The position numbers and the translations under genes are program-made. 5,289 nucleotides of DNA from Candidatus Bathyarchaeota archaeon. GTDB taxonomy: Archaea > Thermoproteota > CALKCG01 > B24 > JAGTQN01. Shown here piece after piece: positions 1 to 5,289 of the stretch (positions within the stretch are counted from its first letter, which is position 1; every line of letters begins with the position of its first letter). The stretch spans positions 1 through 5,289 of the forward strand of contig JAGTQN010000108.1 of assembly GCA_018396395.1 (NCBI GenBank), written 5' to 3'. Under the pieces are notes generated by a model that was given only the letters and a program-made list of their open reading frames with translations, was not told the origin of the DNA and made no database searches.

Positions 1-712
1 CCTTCCCATATATAATAACCTCCGCCTTCGCTTCTACATCGGGCTCCGTTACTGTAATTTCGATTCGGATTCGATAACGGCCTTTAAGAACAGTGAGCTT
101 TGAGACGTCTCCCATATTCTCTCCTTTGGCTGCAAAGAGCACGACTTCGGGATAGATGTTCCTAGGAATATCCGATCCAACTCTTTTAAGAAATTCGATT
201 ATCCTTGTCTTTACATCCTCATTGACGCTCAGGTATAACGTTGCATTAGCTTGGCTTAAGACGCTATGGAAGAGGATTACCTCTTCCCCATCTGGCCTTA
301 TGAATTTCATTGTGGCAAGGGGCCTGCTCTCAAAATATCTCACATTTAGAAAAGCGCTTATTTCCGATGGAAAATCGTCGTAACTGTAATCAAAATGTGC
401 TGAAAGGAGGATGTACTTTATTCCTATAGATGTTATATTGTATTCATGCATATCAAAGCTTTCTTCTCCGAGAATAATAGAGTGGGGAAGGTTCCTTCCC
501 GTGAAAAAGGAGAGCCAGCTAGGGGCTGCGAGGCGGGGATACTTCTGCCAAAATGGAGGGTTATTCCATTCCTTCACAATATCAAAGGGTACATAGAAAA
601 GGGCTCCTATTGAAAGCCCTAAGACTGAAAGGATGATCAGTAAACCTGCAAAACCGCTTGGAGAGAGCAAAACTTCCCTAATGGTCCTTTGCAGACCTTC
701 TGTTGAAGCCAA
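1..712 (-). CDS. Dpp/Opp-type ABC importer, second permease (DppC-like), N-terminal part, cut by window edge
   Basis: Direct translation of the minus strand gives 237 uninterrupted codons from a TTG start at 712 to base 1. The start is chosen because GGAGGT (725-720) lies 7 bases upstream and the preceding permease stops 4 bases before it. Residues 12-20 resemble the OppC N-terminal segment. Residues 18-43 form one membrane helix. A motif typical of archaeal members follows (NPPFWQKYP, then APSW, residues 51-66). From about residue 45 to the window edge the chain is soluble and probably extracytoplasmic, with N-glycosylation-type sequons NIT (92) and NAT (156). The known family continues with a GTD..GRDL motif and five more helices, which would lie outside the window. 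With its neighbour it should form the membrane channel of a peptide or sugar-oligomer importer. Substrate is unknown. Family assignment is firm from context and the N-terminus; the catalytic-loop region is not visible. Confidence 0.85.
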   Translation of the reverse strand, partial: MASTEGLQRTIREVLLSPSGFAGLLIILSVLGLSIGALFYVPFDIVKEWNNPPFWQKYPRLAAPSWLSFFTGRNLPHSIILGEESFDMHEYNITSIGIKYILLSAHFDYSYDDFPSEISAFLNVRYFESRPLATMKFIRPDGEEVILFHSVLSQANATLYLSVNEDVKTRIIEFLKRVGSDIPRNIYPEVVLFAAKGENMGDVSKLTVLKGRYRIRIEITVTEPDVEAKAEVIIYGK

Positions 713-716
713 GAGA

Positions 717-1775
717 TCAACCTCCAGTTCTAATCCTAGGATCCATCACTCCATACAAGATCTCTAGAATCAGAACTGTTGCCACAAGGAGGTATGCATA
801 AACGACCGTCAATCCTATGATGATGGGGGCGTCCAAGGTTGCAATCGCTGCATAGAAAAGGGAGCCCAATCCAGGCCAATTGAAGACAGTTTCGGTAATA
901 ATGGCTCCCTGCCAAGAGCTGATGACGGCGAGGGCTACAGAGGTGATGATAGGGGGAAGGGCTGGCCTCAAGATATAGCGCCTCATGATTAAGCTTTCGG
1001 GTAAGCCCTTTGCCTTGGCGGCTATAACATAATCATCCTCCGCTATCTGAACAACTAGGTTTCGCGTTACGTAAGCCCAAGAACCAACGAGCGAAAATAT
1101 CCATGTAAATAGGGGAAGGGCCATGTGGTATAGAATATCCAAGAATTTTTGGAAGGGATCCCTTGGAGCTGGAACACTAACCATACCTCCGAAGGGGAAG
1201 ATTCGTATGTAAAAGGCGAAGGAAAGTAGAAAGAGAATCCCGAAGAACCAAGGTGGGATGACTTGCGTAACTACAGCAAAGAAAGAGGCAACCTTGTCGA
1301 AAACGCCTCCAGGACGTCTAGCCATCTGAAGTCCAATAAATAACCCCAAAATAGAATAAAGAATCGTTCCAGTCGTAAAAAGCAAGACAGTCTGGGGCAA
1401 CCTCTCGAGAATAATCACGCTGACCTGCTTTGAACCAGAGGCGCTTGTTAAAAAAAGGGCTCTCCCAAGGCTTAGGGTTAGGGCATCACGAAGGTAAAGG
1501 AAGGTACGCTCGATAAAAGGACGATCCAATCCCTTTGCTCTGATGGCAGATTCAAGGCGCTCTTCGATCATCGCTGTCTTTTCAGCCTCAGGAAGTTGTC
1601 CCCAGCCAGGCATTCTCGCAAGGTTGGAAGTGATATCATATCTGAGTTGACTGATGATAATCTCATCTATGAGGCCGCCAGCATTAGCTATCAGGATGGT
1701 AATGTAAGTCGCAATAACAAGGGTAGCTACAAGCATGACTGTCCTTTTGGCGAAGTAACCGATCCGAGACCCCAT
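717..1775 (-). CDS. Dpp/Opp-type ABC importer, first permease (DppB-like)
   Basis: A complete 352-residue inner-membrane permease of the BPD_transp_1 family. TM1 lies at about residues 11-31. An extracytoplasmic loop follows, with the family feature GLDRPF at 82-87. Five more helices lie at about 128-149, 163-190, 216-237, 273-293 and 317-341. The EAA loop that contacts the ATPase runs from about 246 to 279 (DDYVIAAKAKG followed by RPALPP). ETVFNWPGLG (295-304) and the C-terminal YGVMDPRIR are hallmarks of DppB/OppB proteins. Length is slightly above the bacterial norm because of the first loop. ATG at 1775 is the only good start: a stop lies close upstream in frame and there is no Shine-Dalgarno site, which suits an archaeal short-leader transcript. 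Its last two Gly codons double as the ribosome binding site of the next permease, so the two are co-translated. Substrate cannot be told from sequence. Confidence 0.95.
   Translation of the reverse strand: MGSRIGYFAKRTVMLVATLVIATYITILIANAGGLIDEIIISQLRYDITSNLARMPGWGQLPEAEKTAMIEERLESAIRAKGLDRPFIERTFLYLRDALTLSLGRALFLTSASGSKQVSVIILERLPQTVLLFTTGTILYSILGLFIGLQMARRPGGVFDKVASFFAVVTQVIPPWFFGILFLLSFAFYIRIFPFGGMVSVPAPRDPFQKFLDILYHMALPLFTWIFSLVGSWAYVTRNLVVQIAEDDYVIAAKAKGLPESLIMRRYILRPALPPIITSVALAVISSWQGAIITETVFNWPGLGSLFYAAIATLDAPIIIGLTVVYAYLLVATVLILEILYGVMDPRIRTGG
720..725 (-). promoter_or_regulatory. Ribosome binding site of the DppC-like permease
   Basis: GGAGGT on the minus strand, 7 bases before the TTG start at 712. 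It decides in favour of TTG over other starts. It is formed by the final Gly-Gly codons of the upstream permease, a sign of tight translational coupling. Confidence 0.8.
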
Positions 1776-1804
1776 TTTTGAATCGCGTCTATTGGCAATG
1801 AGCT

Positions 1805-1822
1805 AATTTAAAAAGGTTCGCT
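1805..1822 (-). promoter_or_regulatory. Likely BRE/TATA promoter of the DppB-like permease
   Basis: On the minus strand GCGAACC is followed by TTTTTAAATT, which fits an archaeal BRE plus TATA box. The usual distance of about 25 bases from box centre puts the transcript start near 1783, about 8 bases before the ATG. That agrees with the absence of a Shine-Dalgarno site. Other TATA-like stretches at about 1835-1840 and 1850-1855 are weaker alternatives. Confidence 0.55.
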
Positions 1823-1826
1823 TTGG

Positions 1827-1846
1827 TTCGTCAGTATATAGACGAA
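1827..1846. promoter_or_regulatory. Perfect inverted repeat, possible operator
   Basis: TTCGTC (1827-1832) and GACGAA (1841-1846) are exact inverted repeats around AGTATATA. The site lies directly upstream of the BRE of the predicted permease promoter, a position used by archaeal activators. It also overlaps an alternative TATA-like stretch, where binding would repress. The arms are only 6 bases, so the role is a guess. Confidence 0.35.
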
Positions 1847-1900
1847 TGCTATAAAAGAATTCCTAAGATAGCTTTGACTTCAATGGTATGGCTGTAGGTT

Positions 1901-1953
1901 CCTTTGGATAATCTTAAATCATGGAAGAGGCTCCATGGTCTTAAAGATAAAGG
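1901..1953. repeat. Long imperfect inverted repeat (hairpin)
   Basis: The perfect core is CATGGA (1920-1925) against TCCATG (1932-1937), with loop AGAGGC. Pairing extends outward with small bulges: ATCTT (1911-1915) with AAGAT (1944-1948), AA in between, then CCTTT (1901-1905) with AAAGG (1949-1953) across a GGATA bulge. About 19-20 base pairs form in 53 bases. It lies between two genes and has no T-tract after it. It could be a structured leader, a small RNA or a short element remnant. Confidence 0.35.
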
Positions 1954-2114
1954 GAAAATGCCTTGAAACTTCATTAATCGCCTAACAACCATAAGAAGAT
2001 TTTAAGCCACTATGTCTTATCGACCTTTATATTCTTTATGGGATTTCGATATTAGAAAAGCTTCCCCTTCTAATGCCTTAAGAATTACAAAGACTTGGAT
2101 GCAAAGGACTGTTC

Positions 2115-2146
2115 AAAAAATAAAAATATATGGGTTTTATATTTTT
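2115..2146 (-). terminator. Terminator of the solute-binding protein gene
   Basis: On the minus strand, 7 bases after the TAA, a perfect 9-bp AT-only inverted repeat (2138-2146 with 2122-2130, 7-base loop) runs into a T tract (2120-2115, with further Ts at 2126-2122). Archaeal polymerase terminates at such T-rich stretches. It would separate this gene's transcript from the permease genes. The AT-only stem is weak, so the T tract is the stronger evidence. Confidence 0.6.
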
Positions 2147-2153
2147 TCTGCTC

Positions 2154-4358
2154 TTATTTCTTTAGAGCCATAACTATCGCCACGATGGCGACGATAAGGC
2201 TAACCACTGCAACGGCTATGGCTGTCGTTAACATGCTCTGTAAACCTGAGACAGTCGTCTCTAGAGCTGTTACTTTTGCGTTAGCACTTGCAAGAGTAGC
2301 CGTCAATTCATTTATCTTTGTATTGAGTTCTGCGGATGTACCCTTTAGCAAACGTTCGAAGTAAGCTAGGGCTGGGATTACTGTGAAGGTAGCGCTGGTA
2401 AAGGAGGGGAGGGCCGATTCTTCGCCAACGCCTATCACATCGATGGTGTAAGCCCCCGTCGCAAAGTTGGCAGTTTCATTCCCGCTAAGGATTATGGAGA
2501 ACTTCCCTTCAGCCTTTCGGGTCCCAACGCCTTTGGTTATCAAGGCTCCCTTCGGATCCCTCACAAGGTATTTTATGGCAACTCTATCGTAGGGCTGTTC
2601 TGCGACGGTTGTTGTAACTTCGAAGGTAGCAGGAAGCCCAGGTACGACCTCAACTGGTGCCATGGTGACCTTCACCTCTGGGGACTTGACCGTTAATAAA
2701 TCATCCCAATGATCGGCTCGGTAAGGATACTCACGGAAGGCTTCAAAGGTCATTTGTAGAGCCGTTGTGTCGGCTTTTCCAAACATGTAAGGACCGTTAC
2801 TCACCCAGAAATGCTGCTTTGATGCGTACCAGTTTCCTAGGGCATCCCATCTTGCCCTAGCCTCTTCTGGTGTCACGATGCCGGCGAGCTCTGGGGGTAC
2901 ATAATTCTCAGCAGAGAGCTCATCGTAGGCCGCCTTTAACAATTCGAGGGTTGGGCCCTTCGTAAGGTCAAGCATTTCGACTCCCAATATATCCGCCATA
3001 TCGATGGACCAGGCACTTTCTTTGGAGGCAACTACCTTGTTCATGATCGCCAGAAGTTCCCAAGGCGTATCCGTAAAGCTAGGACCGATGGCTTGATAAG
3101 CTATGAAGCTTTCATCCACATGCCAATAGTCTAAGTAAAACTCAACCTTGTCATCGCTTAGAATCTTGAAACCCCTGAGGTTATTAACGAAGAGGGTTCG
3201 GGATGGCGAGGCAGCGATAGGATCGTAAAGCTCTGTTCCTGGGGTTACGATTTGATAAATCTCCGCGATGGTATATAGAAGATCTGCCTTCGTCATGGCT
3301 TGTCCATGGTGGAACTTGCCTAGGACGAAGTCAACGGTTACCTTACTCGTCGCCTTGACTCCTGTTCCTACGGTTTGCCAGGATTTCGTCTCCACATCGT
3401 ACTTCAGGGCATCTTCAGGAACGGAGAACTTTCCATCAGGGCCGGCTGTATTAACTTCGAAATTAGCCCTAACGGGGATATACCTTCCCGTATGGGGATG
3501 GGGCCATACTCCTACATCAGCCACAAGATATGGAGCGAAGACATCGTAGAGCCATGAGAAACCGCCTATTCCGTTGAATCCCTCGATGAACATAGCCCTG
3601 TTTCCGAGCTTTATCTCGCCTCCAGGACCTGTTCCATAACGAATTGTTCGAAAGGACCATAGACTCCATATACCGCCGTAGAGGTCATAGGCTAAGGGGC
3701 CTAAGTTAGAACTCATAGGAAAGGCCTGCACTGCGTCATAAAGCCAGATGTGGACACCATCAGCCAAGGCCAGTTCGTTTATACGCCTGACAAGTTCGTT
3801 TCGTTCTTCCATACTTCCATATTGGGCACCATTAAGCTTGTCAATGGCTTCTCTGAGCAAGGGAGGACCTGTATATTCCTCGAAAAGAGGAGCGTTATCG
3901 GGGGAATAGAAGAACCATGGATCGTCATCGCTATATGCAACTATCGCCGTGTTAGCCCAGCCTGCAGTGTAGATATGCCATTCGCCCCGCTTCGTCGGAG
4001 CAAAGGCTCCCCATAGGAGGAAGGCATCTCGACTAGGCTTATAGAGTCTGTTCACAGTGAAACCAAGTCTTTCAAGTTGGTCGGATACATAGTCTCCAAC
4101 ATCCTTCCTTTCATCCTCAGGTCGAATTAAGAAATTGATCGTTATGGGCTTTTCACCATAATACCACTTTCCCTCCTTTAGGATTGCCCCAGCCTCCATA
4201 AGTCCCTCATATATCTGGGTCTTTGCCTTCTCAAAATTGTACTCATATTTGGCCTCTAGAAGCTTCATGAAGTCTATGACCCTCGAATAATCAGGGGAAA
4301 CAGATCTATGCATCGTCCAGCGAGGCTTTCCTAGACCCCTGAGGGTTTCATAAGGCAT
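2154..4358 (-). CDS. Extracellular solute-binding protein (SBP_bac_5-like, archaeal type), N-terminally truncated
   Basis: It would present oligopeptides or similar ligands to the permeases downstream. Using ATG 4358 it has 734 residues. In order: KAK..IYEGLMEAGA (about 45-58), DERKDVGDYVSDQLERLGF (82-100), WHIYTAGW (127-134), GFNGIGGFSWLYDVF (260-274), HPHTGRYIPVRA (287-298) and GKFHHGQAMTKADLLYTIAEIY (347-368), all typical of large archaeal binding proteins. Then come a beta-rich Ig-like region (about 562-661), a coiled coil (667-706), a membrane helix (710-731) and a terminal KK, which anchor it to the outer face. The signal peptide and roughly the first 200-300 residues expected for this family are missing. 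The frame is open to a TTG at 4484, but that part covers the neighbour's promoter and does not look like protein. The rest has no stops, so truncation is recent, or the start lies elsewhere. It may be a pseudogene. Confidence 0.8.
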   Translation of the reverse strand: MPYETLRGLGKPRWTMHRSVSPDYSRVIDFMKLLEAKYEYNFEKAKTQIYEGLMEAGAILKEGKWYYGEKPITINFLIRPEDERKDVGDYVSDQLERLGFTVNRLYKPSRDAFLLWGAFAPTKRGEWHIYTAGWANTAIVAYSDDDPWFFYSPDNAPLFEEYTGPPLLREAIDKLNGAQYGSMEERNELVRRINELALADGVHIWLYDAVQAFPMSSNLGPLAYDLYGGIWSLWSFRTIRYGTGPGGEIKLGNRAMFIEGFNGIGGFSWLYDVFAPYLVADVGVWPHPHTGRYIPVRANFEVNTAGPDGKFSVPEDALKYDVETKSWQTVGTGVKATSKVTVDFVLGKFHHGQAMTKADLLYTIAEIYQIVTPGTELYDPIAASPSRTLFVNNLRGFKILSDDKVEFYLDYWHVDESFIAYQAIGPSFTDTPWELLAIMNKVVASKESAWSIDMADILGVEMLDLTKGPTLELLKAAYDELSAENYVPPELAGIVTPEEARARWDALGNWYASKQHFWVSNGPYMFGKADTTALQMTFEAFREYPYRADHWDDLLTVKSPEVKVTMAPVEVVPGLPATFEVTTTVAEQPYDRVAIKYLVRDPKGALITKGVGTRKAEGKFSIILSGNETANFATGAYTIDVIGVGEESALPSFTSATFTVIPALAYFERLLKGTSAELNTKINELTATLASANAKVTALETTVSGLQSMLTTAIAVAVVSLIVAIVAIVMALKK

Positions 4359-4404
4359 CAAGGGAGATAGGGCTCCCCTAAGGCTTAAGGTTACAGCACT
4401 AAAA

Positions 4405-4457
4405 TTCGAAAGGAAAAGCTTTTTAGGGAATAGCTTTATTCGAAATATTGTCGAAAT
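4405..4457. repeat. Three short TCGAAA-type repeats in the divergent promoter region
   Basis: TTCGAA occurs at 4405-4410 and 4439-4444, and GTCGAA at 4450-4455, each followed by A and the last two by AAT/AATG contexts. Spacings are 34 and 11 bases, the latter about one helical turn. They flank the predicted transcript start of the FtsX-type gene. They could be regulator half-sites, or chance in AT-rich DNA. Confidence 0.25.
4411..4427 (+). promoter_or_regulatory. Likely BRE/TATA promoter of the FtsX-type permease operon
   Basis: AGGAAAAG directly followed by CTTTTTAGG fits an archaeal BRE plus TATA box. Transcription would start near 4448, leaving a leader of about 28 bases. The box lies within the upstream extension of the solute-binding protein frame, which argues that this extension is not coding. 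Confidence 0.55.
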
Positions 4458-4475
4458 GATTGGCGGTGCTATGAG

Positions 4476-5075
4476 ATGGGTCAAACCGTACCCTTAGAAG
4501 TCAGGTTTCCTGTCTCGGAAGCTATCAAGTTCAGCATTGAAAGTATAAGAAAGCGCTTCACGAGGGCTCTGATTACGGCAGCATCAGTAGTCCTAGGAAT
4601 AGCCTTTTATTCAGCCCTGAATACTATGAGCGCCATCCTCCTTGAGGCTACCCAGGGTGCCCAGACTGTGGAAGCCTATCAACGCTGGATGGCTGTTATC
4701 AGCCTCATCGTTTGTGCAGTGGGCATCCTGAACTCCATGCTCATGTCCGTAACCGAGAGGACGAAGGAAATCGGAACGATGAAGTGCCTTGGCGCCATGA
4801 ACAGCCACATCCTCATCATATTCCTCTGGGAATCAGCATTACTTGGGCTCCTCGGAGGCATAATAGGCTCGATAGCCGGATGGGCTGCAGGTTTGGGCAT
4901 TTCCTATTTCCAATATCCTGCCTATGTAATGGCTCCAGGGCTCCTAGTCCGATATGCCCAGACCATCGCCGAATCCTTAGCCATTGCCATGATCCTCAGC
5001 GTAGGAGCTACACTTTACCCTGCCTATCACGCGGCCAGTTTAGAGCCGGCCGTCGCCCTTAGATTCGAAATCTAA
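4476..5075 (+). CDS. Compact FtsX/MacB-type ABC transporter permease
   Basis: A 199-residue membrane protein with the FtsX-like permease signature. Residues 18-51 hold the N-terminal amphipathic stretch and TM1 (IRKRFTRALITAASVVLG). TM2 (69-90) leads into the cytoplasmic coupling motif SVTERTKEIGTMKCLGA (91-107). A long hydrophobic stretch (about 111-143) and TM4 (160-182) follow, and the classic ending YPAYHAASLEPAVALRFE (181-198). Usual MacB/LolC-type subunits have about 400 residues with a roughly 200-residue extracytoplasmic domain between TM1 and TM2. Here that loop is only about 17 residues. The ATG at 4476 has GGCGGTG 7 bases upstream, and there is no other start before an in-frame stop. 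The ATPase gene follows 64 bases later, so the pair should act as one transporter. Such pairs export lipoproteins, lipids or peptides or control cell-surface enzymes; which applies here is unknown. Confidence 0.88.
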   Translation: MGQTVPLEVRFPVSEAIKFSIESIRKRFTRALITAASVVLGIAFYSALNTMSAILLEATQGAQTVEAYQRWMAVISLIVCAVGILNSMLMSVTERTKEIGTMKCLGAMNSHILIIFLWESALLGLLGGIIGSIAGWAAGLGISYFQYPAYVMAPGLLVRYAQTIAESLAIAMILSVGATLYPAYHAASLEPAVALRFEI

Positions 5076-5125
5076 CCTAGCTCCTCGAATTCAGAAAGCT
5101 TATGAGGAGGAAAGAAGGATAGAAA

Positions 5126-5131
5126 GGGAGG
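5126..5131 (+). promoter_or_regulatory. Ribosome binding site of the FtsX-partner ATPase
   Basis: GGGAGG, 8 bases before the ATG at 5140, within a purine-rich stretch. It supports this start although the frame stays open further upstream without a usual start codon. Confidence 0.7.
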
Positions 5132-5139
5132 AATCCTGG

Positions 5140-5289
5140 ATGAGATACGAATATACGGTTGAAACGGAGGATCTAGCCAAGTACTACCAGATGGGCGAGA
5201 TAACCGTAAAGGCCCTAGACGGCGTCGATGTTAGGGTTAGAAGGGGCGAGTATATGTCCGTTATGGGGCCTAGTGGTAGCGGAAAGACA
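5140..5289 (+). CDS. ABC transporter ATP-binding protein (LolD/MacB type), N-terminus, cut by window edge
   Basis: The first 50 codons are visible. Residues 10-35 read as the A-loop and first strands of an ABC ATPase (DLAKYYQMGEITVKALDGVD, with Tyr14/Tyr15 as candidate adenine-stacking residues). The sequence RRGEYMSVMGPSGSGKT at residues 34-50 carries the complete Walker A motif GPSGSGKT. The spacing and the VKALDGVD pattern are those of the LolD/MacB/FtsE group, the usual partners of FtsX-type permeases. It lies 64 bases behind such a permease on the same strand and should power it by ATP hydrolysis as a cytoplasmic dimer. Signature motif, Walker B and switch histidine lie beyond the window. 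The assignment to the ABC ATPase superfamily is certain; the subgroup rests on context. Confidence 0.93.
   Translation, partial: MRYEYTVETEDLAKYYQMGEITVKALDGVDVRVRRGEYMSVMGPSGSGKT

Larger units (their letters stand above)
1776..2153. other. Intergenic region between solute-binding protein and permease genes
   Basis: A 378-base AT-rich stretch without a convincing coding frame on either strand. It holds, in minus-strand order, the terminator of the solute-binding gene (2146-2115), a long imperfect hairpin (1953-1901), several TATA-like stretches, a perfect short inverted repeat (1846-1827) and the most likely promoter of the permease gene (1822-1805). I see no tRNA, rRNA or CRISPR signal. The remainder (about 1954-2114) shows nothing I can name. 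Confidence 0.75.

Noticed and set aside
156..596. Two plus-strand frames of 75 and 61 codons
   Set aside because: They lie opposite the DppC-like permease, whose minus-strand translation shows clear family features. No family resemblance of their own.
2095..2364. Plus-strand 89-codon frame rich in Ala, Val and Thr
   Set aside because: It is the reverse complement of the coiled coil and membrane anchor of the binding protein, which explains the apparent hydrophobic pattern.
3268..4016. Plus-strand frames of 60-93 codons inside the binding-protein gene
   Set aside because: Antisense shadows of a long gene with recognisable motifs; compositions look random and starts lack ribosome binding sites.
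4359..4484. Upstream extension of the solute-binding protein frame to a TTG start at 4484
   Set aside because: It overlaps the FtsX-type gene's start by 9 bases and its promoter, begins with a rare start codon without a ribosome binding site, and encodes no signal peptide. The ATG at 4358 is used instead, with low certainty.
4611..5062. Frames of 65, 73 and 116 codons overlapping the FtsX-type permease
   Set aside because: Shadows in other frames of a gene with unmistakable FtsX signature motifs.
5102..5122. Six-codon frame MRRKEG between the permease and ATPase genes
   Set aside because: Very short, no ribosome binding site, likely chance in purine-rich DNA.
5071..5139. In-frame open extension upstream of the ATPase ATG, reading EEERRIEREESW
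   Set aside because: No ATG, GTG or TTG with a ribosome binding site in it; the purine-rich bases are better explained as the Shine-Dalgarno region of ATG 5140.

Overview
This window looks like chromosomal DNA of an archaeon, most likely a thermophilic member of the Thermoproteota/TACK group. Three things point there. The transport proteins have archaeal architecture: a substrate-binding protein with a C-terminal coiled coil plus membrane anchor, and a DppC-type permease with a very large extracellular insert after its first helix. Arginine is encoded mostly by AGG/AGA. Promoters look like archaeal BRE/TATA boxes, with short or leaderless starts for first genes and Shine-Dalgarno sites inside operons. 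The lineage is inferred from these features only.

Minus strand, about 1-4400: part of a peptide/oligosaccharide-type (Dpp/Opp family) ABC importer. In transcription order it holds a solute-binding protein (2154-4358), a hairpin and T-tract terminator (2115-2146), a 378-base intergenic region with inverted repeats and a promoter, the first permease (717-1775), and the first 237 codons of the second permease (712 down to the window edge). The DppD/DppF-type ATPases would be expected beyond base 1. The second permease does not appear as a closed reading frame because it runs off the window; it is supported by direct translation and a good ribosome binding site.

Plus strand, 4476-5289: a divergent operon encoding a very small FtsX/MacB-type permease (199 aa) and the start of its ABC ATPase, which is cut just after the Walker A motif.

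The main oddity is the divergent junction at about 4340-4484. The solute-binding protein has no signal peptide and lacks its N-terminal part, and its open frame runs into the promoter and start codon of the FtsX-type gene. A 25-base stretch here matches the permease gene dppB at 22 positions, in the same frame. This suggests a rearrangement, a gene remnant or an assembly join. The second oddity is the FtsX-type permease, which keeps four membrane segments but lacks the roughly 200-residue extracytoplasmic domain usual in the MacB family. I see no convincing novel defence or mobile system here.
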